From the NCBI GenBank assembly GCA_030248295.1, contig JASANH010000072.1, positions 124,001 to 188,000 on the forward strand: a stretch of DNA of 64,000 bases. Reading direction: 5' to 3'. Source of the stretch: Mesodorylaimus sp. YZB2_4. Lineage: Eukaryota; Nematoda; Enoplea; Dorylaimida; Dorylaimidae. Below, one piece after another: positions 45,201 to 55,747 of this stretch. Positions within the stretch are counted from its first letter, which is position 1. Each line of letters opens with the position of its first letter. Made by a program: the position numbers and the translations under genes. The notes beneath the pieces were generated by a model. It saw only the letters and a program-made list of their open reading frames with translations, was not told the DNA's origin and did not search any database.

Positions 45201-48200
45201 TGCAGTTGTTCTTCTTGGCGTTGAATCCCGCCTCTCCAATAATTTCCTCAACGAATCGTTCATCCGATACGGGGTCTTAATTGGCGTCAAACCAGGAGAT
45301 TTTCGTATTAAATCTGCGAAGAACGAATCAGTCGAGTCATCGGCCAGTCGAGTGTCCATCAACGAATCGGCCAGCTCGTCCGTGTCGTCCAGTCGGTACC
45401 TGCAAAAGCAGTTGTCTAGTGGTCGATATGGAGCCCAGCAGACACGCCACCGTGACCTAATACACCCGAGCGACAGTACTGGGTGTAGCGAGCGAGTAGC
45501 AATCGATCACTTCCTCGTCGCACAAGGATATCTCACGTGGTCTGCCAAAAGTGGGGGCTGCTCATGGGAAGACCAGGCCATGACTAGCAAACGGGTCCAA
45601 TGTCCAGCGGACAATTGACCCATTTGATTCCTCAAATACCTAATCCGGTTAATGCCCAACTTTTAGGGGCTGACCATGTAAAGACTCAGCGGCACCAGGC
45701 CATGCTGCATGCCTGACTAGCACAGTAGCCGAAAGTCCAACAAACACTTCAAGCATTTTTCCACTTTTTTTGTAAAAGCGCAAGAGGTTTCAAATTCTTC
45801 TGGGAAGAAAGACTTTGAAACACTCACGCTTTTGCGATAGGATGACGCTGCCTGAAAATTATCATTTTTTCACAGATGAATGGCTAACTAGCGCAACGGT
45901 CAGAAGGTGGCCACTGTGCTTTATAAAGTCAAATGTTCGACGGACAATTGACCCATTCGATTCTCGAGATACCTTATCACGTTCAATTCCTAAATTTTAC
46001 GGGCTGACCATGGAAGACTCAGCCGAACAAGTTCACGCTGTTGGGACTGATCATTACATTGGCCGAATTTCCAGCGGACATTTGACCGTTCTGCTGAAAC
46101 TTATATTTTCCACAGACAGGTATTAAATCATGGAATTTTGCCACTTCGATCGCCAGCTGGCAGGCCAAACTTTTAGGAACGTGTTCAATAACCGGGTCCT
46201 TGTCCCATCAAATTCAAACACACCACACGTCATCAGACTCCCTTGTCAGTCCGCCTGCATACCCTTCCGAGCCCACTTACGTTCCACGCAATTCCTTCCT
46301 TTTCTTCATTGATTCAGAATTCGTTTTTTTGACTCTTTCCAACCTCGTCTTTTGCAGGGTCACCATATTCTGCATATTGCCGATGGTCCGATACACAATA
46401 TCCATCGAAGTCATTTTCCGTTGCTTGCGCATACTCGCCGTCGCCGGACTCTCATTCCGTTCATCCCCCAATTCCATTTTCTCAATCCGAGTCATCAAAT
46501 CGTCGACAACTTTTCGAGCCTCATTTTGACGTTGTTTCAATTGTTTCAAATCTTCTTCTTGTCTCGTCGTTAATGGACGATAACGAAGCAAAGTACGAAA
46601 ATCTACCGATCGACGACGCTCAACAAGCAAATTCGTTTCGTCGGCTCGTATTAATTGTCCACAAGTCGATATACGAAGTTTATCCGCTTCGGATTTCTCC
46701 CCCTGAAAAACTGTTTCTTTTTTCCTGAGCTAAATCTAGATGTTTTCGCACTTTCCCAAGCCCCCATCGACAGGGTCCAGGCAGACGAGGCTATCCAATC
46801 CCCCACCGACAGGGTCCAGGCAGACGAGGCTGTCCAATCCCCCTCAAACACGCGTTTGCTCTGCGCCACTCAAAATAAACTGGTGGCCATTTTAGTACAA
46901 AAAATAATTAGTTACTCACCCCGACCACATCCTTCAATTCATCCACTTCATCCTCGACTTCTTGCAGTTTTCGAATTCCTTCCACCAAGCCATCACGACT
47001 GCTCGGCAGACTCATCGGCTCGGCCAGTTTCAACTTGAGGCCACGTACCTGCTTCTCGAAATCGACCACCTGCAAAACAAACTCGGGTGAGGTCACTGGC
47101 CATGCACACATCCCTCCTGTACGAGTACTAGTCCCGACTCATTGTCAGGTGATCTTCCCACATCAACGTTGATGGCCAAGAGACGGGTCTGCCTTAATCA
47201 AGCCCTGGCCGTGGCCTAGCGGTTAAGGCGTCTGCTTCTCTCGCTGGGCAGAAGAGGGGTTCGATTCGCGCCTAGGTAAAGCTGATTGTCAAATATGTGT
47301 TCCTGCCCTCTAGTGCGCTGTATGGTGTTTGGCTATGGACCTGACTAGCCACCCCTCACGCCCACTTACCCATTTGACCATTTCCATCCTCAACATTCGA
47401 TTCTTCTCTTTTTCCGCCCTTTCCTCCGCAGTGTCCTGCACACTCGCCGATCGATCCTGTGCTTGCACTTGCCGACTCTCCAATGCAGCCACTGTTTCAG
47501 TCGGAACTAAGGCCGCGTGCGACTGCTGACCAGAGCCACCCACAGCTTGCTTCCTCTGAGCATCGGTAGAACGTGGCAATGGCAATGTGAACGTTGCCGA
47601 CACGTCATTGGATCCGACCATGGGGGCCAAATTCGATCGTTGCGTAGGTGGTTGAGGTGCGACAGGCATCGGCGGCTGGGGAGCAGCTACAGCAACTCCC
47701 ACTTTCACGTCATTCCAATTTTGAATCATGGCGACTGGTTGGCACAAAGCAGCCTCCGACGCCATGTGCACCATTCGATATGGACACAACGAGCCGTCGG
47801 AGGACAGGATCAACAGGATCGGTGCGGGTGGCAAATTGGTCTGGATCTCGCCATCTTGACCTGAAATATTCAAAAATATTTCGATTTGAAATACGAAAAA
47901 AACAAGCGCCTACCTTTAATAACCACTGGATGCTGGCTAGTCCGATCGATATCGATTCCGACGGGATACGTCTCTTCGCTACTGGTCGCCGTCAGTGGCA
48001 GCTGACACCTCGCGCTCTCCTCCAAATCCCACACTTGCCACCGTTTCACGTCGGCTTTCCACGCCAGCACAGCAGTCTCCATGGACACAGTGGACGAGCA
48101 CATCAGCACGGCCCACTCTTGCACGTGTTGCATGAGATACCTGGCCGGACCCCACTTGCGATCCCCCGCCGACCCGAAGCACACATCGTCGTAGTTGACA

Positions 48201-49803
48201 TAAACCAGATGACCACCACCGCCTTGTGTCGATTCCTTGGGCAAGGTCAGGTGAACCAAGACCAGCTGATCGCCCTCCGGCCGTCCTCCCGTCGAGACCA
48301 GGGCGAATTGGTTGGTTGATAACCAGCACACGTCCACCAGTCGAGTCAGAATGTTGGTGACGGCCTGCGATGGCGGCGACCATTTCTTGGTCAGTTGTAA
48401 ATTGTTCGGTTTATACTGGCACACAGTCCCATTATCGAAACCAACAGCAAGCTGCTTGCCCTTCGGACTCCACGACACTGAAAACAAAGCCAACATCACC
48501 TAGAATCTATCGTTTCTAGAGAAACCCCCAGGCTGATACTACCCAGTGAAAGAATGTAGTCACACTTCCAGTCTTCTACTTCGCGGATGCCAAAGTCATG
48601 CCAGTTTCATGCTGGCTGGCATCAGGTTAAGCCAGGCTGAAAGCGCTTAACTAGGTTGCGTAAAATATAGTTTCAGCCACCAAACCACCGCGCGTCCCCG
48701 GACTTACAGCACTTGGCCACCCCATCCGCCGCCCGTTTCAAGACGCCTTGGACAGCGAATGCGCCCACTTGATTTAAATTCACTGAAACCACAGCGACAG
48801 TACCAGACGAGCAGCACGACGAGAACGAGTCTGGTGAAGTAGGATTCCATTGAAAATCGAAAATCGAGCTACCATCCACATCATCCAAGGGAATACGACA
48901 GACTGGCGCCACTGGTTTTGGTCCAGGATACTGAAAAGAAAAAGGTGCTTTCAGGTTCGCATACTGTTCAAGGTACGGCACTCGTGTACTGTAGGTTCCA
49001 CACTTCCGAATTCGCCCCCCCCCCCCCCCCCCCAACTACTCAAGCACCCAAGCCACAAGTTGAGTAAGCCAGGCGCAGGCGATGTGTCAATGAGCCGAGC
49101 AAATCGATGACTTACTTCCGGCGACAAAGCTCTAACATCGTAAACATGAACAACTGGGCTCGGCTTATCGTAGCAAATTGCCAATGCCGTGCCATCGCAG
49201 TTACAATGCAATCGAACAATCGGCGACGACGAGCCACTGCCATCCAACTCGACCAGAGAGGACTCGTAATTCGACACCTCAGCATCCCGTTCACGTGTTG
49301 TTTCGTCCAAAAATTGATGAATTTCGCCGGTCGAAATGACTTTCAACGCTTAAACAAAAAAGTATATCGTATTACAGACGAAATTTCACAATTGCTTCAG
49401 CGAAATTGACTAAAACTGGAGTACTTACTTCGGTTCGGCCAAGCAGCAAATATCAAACCGTACGCATTCGATACGGTCAGCCCACGATAAGATGTGGAAC
49501 CATCGAAAAGTGAGTCACCAGTTGATTCAGCAGATGGAAACACACGGAAACGACGCAACCCGCAGAAGGAAAAATCCTGAAATCATGGGGTTGGGAAAAT
49601 CTCATGCTCACGGGGTATGCGTTCACCACTTGTTTTTAGGAAATAAAAAACTCAGCCTAATCACTTTTATAGTTTAGGCATCAGGAAATGATTCTTCTAT
49701 TGGCCTAACTGGAATTTGTCTACTTTTGCGAGGCACACCAATCGAAATCATAGACTTAGGCATACTTTACCTTTACTTCAACTCTTTCAGTTTCTTCTTG
49801 CAT
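42219..49803 (-). CDS. NUP214: Nucleoporin NUP214 (CAN)
   Basis: Cytoplasmic-face FG nucleoporin that docks the DDX19 mRNA-export helicase and the NUP88/NUP62 coiled coils and binds CRM1. Thirteen phase-consistent exons: 49771-49803, 49429-49576, 49116-49348, 48708-48930, 47914-48477, 47370-47860, 46920-47069, 46281-46702, 45197-45399, 43703-44949, 43163-43649, 42542-42761 and 42219-42468, giving about 1556 aa (human 2090). Residues 1-460 are the beta-propeller, with SWSPKGKQLAVG near residue 215 and PPAPILLILSSDGSLCPYRM near 405. Residues about 570-760 are coiled coil, followed by LRKLLERRDSTPRRTTAP. The rest is a Pro/Ala/Thr-rich linker and FG/GFG repeats, including GGGFFSGLGG (identical in human). 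It ends FSQWR (human FGGWRS). Introns carry MITE ends, a SINE, C/G homopolymers and small duplications. Confidence 0.95.
43136..43151. repeat. 16-base C run beside a NUP214 splice donor
   Basis: On the transcript this is a 16-G run starting about 12 nt after the donor of exon 11 (GTGAGAAACAT). It is a possible G-quadruplex or intronic G-run splicing enhancer, but mononucleotide expansion alone would also explain it. Confidence 0.9.
45585..46090. repeat. Two related 110-bp segments in NUP214 intron 8
   Basis: Segments at about 45585-45690 and 45925-46020 share GCGGACAATTGACCCATT-like and GGGCTGACCATG-like blocks in order. A third, partial match starts at 46073 (CCAGCGGACATTTGACC). They form a dispersed local duplication of unknown origin. 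Confidence 0.6.
46762..46845. repeat. Two tandem copies of a 39-bp unit
   Basis: The unit CGACAGGGTCCAGGCAGACG plus flanks is repeated twice with one or two mismatches, inside NUP214 intron 7. Confidence 0.9.
47205..47290 (+). repeat. tRNA-derived SINE-like sequence (GTCGTGGC family)
   Basis: GGCCGTGGCCTAGCGGTTAA (A-box) and GGGGTTCGATTCGCGCC (B-box), then TAGGTAAAGC. It looks like a Leu/Ser tRNA at the 5' end, but acceptor-stem halves do not pair. It lies antisense in NUP214 intron 6. Confidence 0.65.
49015..49033. repeat. 19-base C run
   Basis: Homopolymer in NUP214 intron 3; a G run on the transcript strand. Confidence 0.95.
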
Positions 49804-50915
49804 CCTAACGATAGTGACGTGCGATCAGACTATCGTAGTTAATGAAACCACTTTCACCTTTCTCGGCGACAAATCGAAATATGTAATCAAAATCACGAGA
49901 ACCCCTCGTCAAACGAAACTGCTGGCATATAATCTCCCGCTTCTAGCAGACAAAAGCGTCAACCTACAGATCACGAGCGGGAACTTTGAAAAATTAAAGT
50001 CACGTGTATGCCAAATTTAGTTTCCCTGAGAAGAACATCAATTAATTGGCAGACTTATGACATTCAGACAGAAGAACACGAAAACTTTTGCACAATTAAA
50101 GTTTGAGCGTAAGTGCACTTGTGGAAGTACTGTCCGACTTCAGGTGCCACTGAACCTAGCATACGAGCCGAATACAGCAGAACAGTAAGAACAGTACCTG
50201 CTACAGCATAAAGCACCAGCAACATGCAAGATGGATGGAACAAAAGAGTTTTAGTCCTTTAGCTGCAAGGGGGGGGATGATGCAGCCAAGAGACTGCTCC
50301 CAGAGCAATACTTTTCTATTGCTTACCAGGCCTATTCCTGGCTCAAATCAACATCACACAGTGCCAAGAACACCATAAACTCGCAGCAGCAACCTCATGA
50401 CCTAGACTGCCAATCGAAAATGCCCATTCTTCCATATATGTATTGCACTAGTTCAGGGTTGGTCTGTATGTTTGCATCATATTCGCGCTGTCCATAGCTG
50501 CCACACCGATATCAGCATCCCATTGCGTTGCTTCGATTGATACTAAATAAAAAAGCCTATACATATTTTACAGAGTAAAATTAAGTTTCAGACTCGGGGT
50601 CCCAGCTAGTTGAAGCGGATTTTAGGTTTTTACACATAATTTTTTTTATCGGAAAGTTGATCGAGAAAAGGGTCCTGATTCTCCAAAAAAACCATTGAAC
50701 CCATGTAAATTTTTTAACTGCAACTTCATTTGACCGACGCCGCGTTGTGTGTGCGCGATCGACTGGACGCGTGGCGGATACTGTAGATCCAGCAAATGTT
50801 GGAATGTTCCGCTGCCTCCTTGGAAATTTGGCTGCTGCTGATGCTGTCATCGAAAAATTATACTTCATCGAATAATAAGCTGCATTGGCACGTTTTTTCG
50901 AATTGAGTTTGGAAA
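49804..50915. promoter_or_regulatory. Divergent intergenic region NUP214 / SEC22B
   Basis: 1112 bp between opposed start codons. A full composite motif lies 131 bp upstream of the NUP214 ATG: CTCCCGCTTCTAGCAGACA (49934-49952) and GAGCGGGAACTTTGAAAAAT (from 49975). The right end of a CTGAAACC-type MITE lies at about 50570-50592. Confidence 0.5.
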
Positions 50916-52281
50916 ATGGTTCTTCTAACAATGATCGCGCGTGCAACGGACGGTTTGCCGCTAGCCACATCGATCGAGGGCGATGAACAGGCGAGTCATA
51001 TATTTCAAAGTATTTTACATTTAGTCCCACTAACATTGTATGAGACCGATTGTAAGATCAGTTACTCCACTTCTGCTGGCTGTTTTGTGTATTCTTCCTT
51101 GGAAAACAGAAAATCCTGTCTACTTCTGTTTCTTTTTCGGCCATACCAGTGCAGTAGGTACCCTGGCGCCGGTACCCTATATTCAGACTCTTACTGATAC
51201 ATCATTTTGTTATTTTTAGCACGATCAAAGTATCACCAAATATACGACTCAGGCTAAGATGCTTTTCCGAAAGTTGCAGCCGGACTCTCCGAAAAAATGT
51301 ACGCTCGAGAGTGGCCCTTATGTGTTTCAGTAAGTAAACGGGACTTACGTATGTTGGTTTTTAGGTTATTTACTAAACTTGATAAATGTTTGAATCATAC
51401 GTATATACTTTTTTGGTGTCAATTCATTTCAATTTGCAGCTATTACATCGAACAGGGAACGTGTTTCTTATGTTTATGCGAAAAGAATTTCCCACCGAAA
51501 GTGGCTTTCGCTTTTCTCGACGATATCGCCCGTGAATTCATCTCCCAATACGGTACACGAATCGACACGGTGGCCAGGCCATATCATTTTATAGAATTCG
51601 GTAAATCCTTTCTTCATTCCCTATATTTTTCATTGTTCATCTCTTCGTTTTCTAGATGGTTACATTCAAAATGCCAAAAGGAAATTTGTGGATCGGCAAT
51701 CGCGAACGCAGTTGCATGCCGTACATTCCGAATTGCAAGACGTGCAGCGTATCATGGTCCAGAATATCGAGGATGTCATCCACCGTGGCGAAGCACTGAA
51801 CAGTGAGTAATGCTGACCATTAAAACGGAGACCAGCCAGTTTGGTTGATGAAAAGTTTTTCCCACCATCTTTCAAATTTGAAATTTTTGTGGAGAAGCAT
51901 TTTGCGCTTTCTTGAATAGTCTTGCTGAGGTTCTGCTCGAAATCACTCGTTTTTTAATGACCATACTTGCAGGTTGGGTTGAAATATGTGGTCTGCTAGT
52001 GAGCGGGAAATCGCAAAAATTCAAAATGTAATGTAATAATTTGCTGGGTCCCGAATTCGCTACTGCCACAACCGTTTTTAGAGAATGACACATTTTTAAA
52101 GAAACTGTAAAATAACTTTTTTTTAGTTCTGGACGACAAAGCGGCCGGTTTGTCAGTTTTGAGTAAAAAATACAAGCAAGACGCTCGATATTTGAATTTG
52201 CGCAGTTCGTTAATGAAAATTGGTTTACTCGTCATTTTGGTAGTTTTATTTTTATTATATATCCGCTTTTATTGGTGGTAA
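50916..52281 (+). CDS. SEC22B: SEC22B, ER-Golgi R-SNARE
   Basis: Longin-domain R-SNARE that drives fusion of vesicles between ER and Golgi. Five exons: 50916-50990, 51220-51329, 51440-51600, 51656-51802 and 52127-52281, giving 215 aa, exactly the human length. It starts MVLLTMIARATDGLPLA (human MVLLTMIARVADGLPLA). The longin domain continues through HYYIEQGTCFLCLCEKNFPP. The SNARE motif includes ELQDVQRIMVQNIEDVIHRG with the R-SNARE zero-layer Arg, and KKYKQDARYLNLRSS precedes a C-terminal anchor LLVILVVLFLLYIRFYWW. The first intron appears to use a GC donor (CAG|GCGAGT); every other junction is GT-AG. An in-frame readthrough of that donor would add unrelated residues, so the GC-AG model is preferred. 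Confidence 0.95.
51990..52010 (+). promoter_or_regulatory. Recurrent motif, half-site in SEC22B intron 4
   Basis: GGTCTGCTAGTGAGCGGGAA matches the TGTCTGCTAG-NN-GCGGGAA consensus but is intronic rather than upstream of a gene. That argues that the motif is not only a promoter element. Confidence 0.5.
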
Positions 52282-53556
52282 GGTTTGTTTTGATGGATTT
52301 AAAAGATTTACTAGGGATTAATTATATTCGTTCGATGGACGCCGGTTTTGTTGCAACATCCCTGGATGGAGTATTGATTATGTCAGTTTCATATTCGTAA
52401 GAGCATGTGCCTTTGTAATGTTATCCAAATAAATGTAAGGTGGAAAAAAGAGGTGGGTTCTTGCAAAAACAATAGCAGTTTTTGATTCAGTGTGATAAAA
52501 CCAGAGCTGCGTTAATTAAAATTATTTATTTTGTTTATTTTGTTTCCGAGTAAAATTTTTAGTTTTTTTGTTCGAAGATAACCGTCTTCTGTTGATTTTA
52601 AATGCTTCTATGAACTTACTTTGCAGTTTCTGTTTTGACTTGATAGCACAAATTATGAAATTTGAATTTCTAATCCGAATTTAATTCAAATTTTGATCAG
52701 ATATGTTTGTGATCGAATGAAAACAAAAACATAAAATTTCGTGGATAAAAATCAGTATCTTTCTTTTGTTGGGATGGCGAAAATTAAAATTAATGTATAT
52801 AGTCGTTTTGCAAAAAAACCTTAAAAAGATCCATGTTCCAAAATTGAATTTATACCGCGCTGCAGCAGACAATCCGCTTCAGTTGCTATGAGTAAATAGG
52901 CTCACTGTAGGTGTGCGCAACCAGATTCAAACTGCTTCTTTTTCTGTCGCGTTCAGTGCGTTTCTCGTTGTTCGTCTTCATTTTTCCTTTTGTTCGTCCG
53001 AAAGAGCGGTTGGTTCCGAGATTCCGCAGAAAGATTTTACGTGAGTTATGCTTTTTCACTGGGAGTTCTTGATCTCCTATACGTTTATTGAAAAAGATCC
53101 GGTTTTGACTGCGTGAACTCTAAATTTTCCAGTTTGGGGTTTTATTCGAAAATATTGGTTTGGTGTTGAACCTATCTTCGAGGCGTTCTTGGGCCATGGC
53201 ATTAGATCAAAGACTGAAAGTATAAATCGACAGCGTCGGTTTATAATTTCATTCGTTAATTTGGTTCTTTTGTGCCATGAAAAACAAACGGGAATGTGGT
53301 TTTCAGCGTAAACGGGAGGCCAGGATTTTGACCTCCTCCTTCCTCGTTGTTGTTTATTCAGTGGCAAGCATCTCGAATCTAGTTTTCGCAGTCATGTTTT
53401 CGCGGACCCGACGCGGGAAGTTATTTCTATAGGCCTAATTGTTGACCTATCAATCTCCAGACCACGAGTGCACGTTAATGGGTGGGTGCAGCCCCCAAAT
53501 CAGTTTCGTGGAGATTGAAGCCTAAAATCCTTCCTTTTTAGATTTGCTTTTTCTAA
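52282..53556. promoter_or_regulatory. SEC22B 3' flank and ATAD5 promoter / 5' UTR
   Basis: AT-rich to about 52850. A weak copy of the recurrent motif (ACCGCGCTGCAGCAGACAAT) is at 52853-52873. A likely 5' UTR intron of ATAD5 runs from donor AC|GTGAGT (53041) to acceptor TTTTTAG (ending 53541), 15 bp before the ATG. No other gene is seen. Confidence 0.5.
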
Positions 53557-55713
53557 ATGGCCCCGAAAAAGAAAGCAGCAGCGCCGACGCGTCCAAGACT
53601 TCCGAGAAAAGCGAAAGGTGGCGAAGCGGCGAACGAAGCGGGCGCAACTTTGAGCAGTGGTAAGGTTGTTGATATCAGGAATACTTGGCTAGGTGGATTA
53701 GGAGTGTGACGCGGAGTTTGGCGATAGTTTTGAGTTGCACGGCTCGTAGGACGGACCATCGGAATTCCGCATAGTAGCATAAGCACGGTAGGTTACAGTA
53801 CACTCTGAAACATCGAATTTGCGATGAAGCGGTAGAGCGATGCAGGGTGACAACATCAGCTCAGATCTATGATAGCGACACACAACAACGCTGACTGGGT
53901 ATCCGAGGTACTGCAGACCCTCCCCCTAAAAAATTCGAATGGGGACCTTTGACACTTTTTAGACCATACCTGTTTCGCCTGACAAGGGGGTGAAGCCAGC
54001 ATCAACCGAACCGATCCGCTGATACAAAGCGTAGATCGGTTCCCGATTCGATCCGACTGCTAGATCGGCCGGATCGACAACTAAAATTTTTCGCGCTTTT
54101 TCTGCTGGAAAATGATAAAATGTGGCATACCACAATGAGAAAGTCCCGTTTCTTTCAGATAAATCAGCATTTAATCCCTGCTTATGTCTCCCTAGTCTTT
54201 GGAGTGGTCTGATAGAGTTAGAGCGAAGAAACAGGGCAGGTTGATGAGGACTCACAATCAGTGCAGAAGACGTCATCCCTAACAAACCTTTTTTATGAAG
54301 CGGATTGGCCGGATCGGATCAGATCATGATTGGGCCGATCCAGAGATCGGGATCTAGGCCTAGGGTCGGATCGGTCGATGCTGGGGTGAAAGTCCCTTTG
54401 GTGTTTTGAGCCAACTAACACCCCTCCCCCCAAAAAATTTAAGTTTTTCTTGGCAAAGACCCTGATAATTTGCTTGGGCTGGGGCGTTAAGGCCTGAGCA
54501 AATTGTTAAATTTTCTTGAAAACTTACATTTTTCTCTAAAATGTAAATTTTTCCGCCACGTCTTCACCCCCGTTCCCCCCAGACTAGCGTTCGCCTGGGG
54601 CCCCCGACCCCCAAAAATTATGGGTCGGGCCAGCATCGACCGATACGAGGGGTGGATAGGATGCCGATCTTATCCGACCGCAGGATCGGCGAGACCCTGG
54701 ATCAAGATCCAGGCTTAAGGTTGGATCGGTCGATGCTTGGCATCGGGGTCCCAAAATTGTATGCTTACAATAGGGGCAGCCAGATACATAATTTTCTTTA
54801 GCTAGCTAGGAAAGAAAGCATGTAAAGATAAGGAAAATATGGCATCTAAGTTGAAGGGTATATCTGATAACGATGAAGTATAGGACTGAAAGGTGGCTCT
54901 GCACGGACATATTCACGCATAACTCGGATGCTCAGGCGCTCATTTTGTTTTCATTTAGTATTTAAATAAGACATGCATTTTTTCCCAGCATCGACCGATC
55001 CGCAGATCCAGGGGGTGGATCGGTTGCCGATCCGATCCGACTGCTGGATCGGCCGGATTGGCAACTTAAATTTTTCGCGCTCTTTCTGCTGGAAAATGTT
55101 GAATTGTAGCGTACTAGGGTGAGCTAGAAAGTCCGGTTTTTCTCTCAAATCAGCATGTATTCCCGCTGAAGGCGCTGGTTGTGTCCCCCCTATCTCTGGA
55201 GTGGTCTGATAGAGAGTTACTGCAAAGAAACAGGGCAGGTTGGTGAGAACTTAGTGCCTAATGCGTCATCCCCAACAATCTTGTATTTTATGAAGTGGAT
55301 CGGGCCGATCCACTCCCTGGATCGGATCGGGATCAGGGTCTAGGCCTAGGGTCGGATTGGTCGATGCTGGTTATTGGCCGCCAAAAATTTGTTTGTAATT
55401 TCTGAGGAAAAAGTGAGTAATTTACACTTAGAATCCACTAAATTTACTCCGCCCATGTACTAACGCAGTCAAGCTTAAATATTCACTGTCGACTCCAATG
55501 CCGACCCTGACTGTGTTACCCTAGCCCTGACCCCGGACCCGGAAATAGTTGACCCCAGTCGAACGCTACCACAGACGAAGTCAGCGATGTTGGACACTGA
55601 TTTTGCGTAAGCCTGGGCCCAGGCACCACCAAAAAAACCGGACCACAAAAAAAAAAAAACAAAAAAAAGACAAAAACAAGAAAAAAAAAAAGAAAACATA
55701 AAAACCCACCACC

Positions 55714-55747
<34 letters not shown>

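Noticed and set aside
47208-47285. Genuine tRNA-Leu or tRNA-Ser gene
   Set aside because: A- and B-boxes are good, but the acceptor stem and T-stem do not pair, and related copies share non-tRNA tails.
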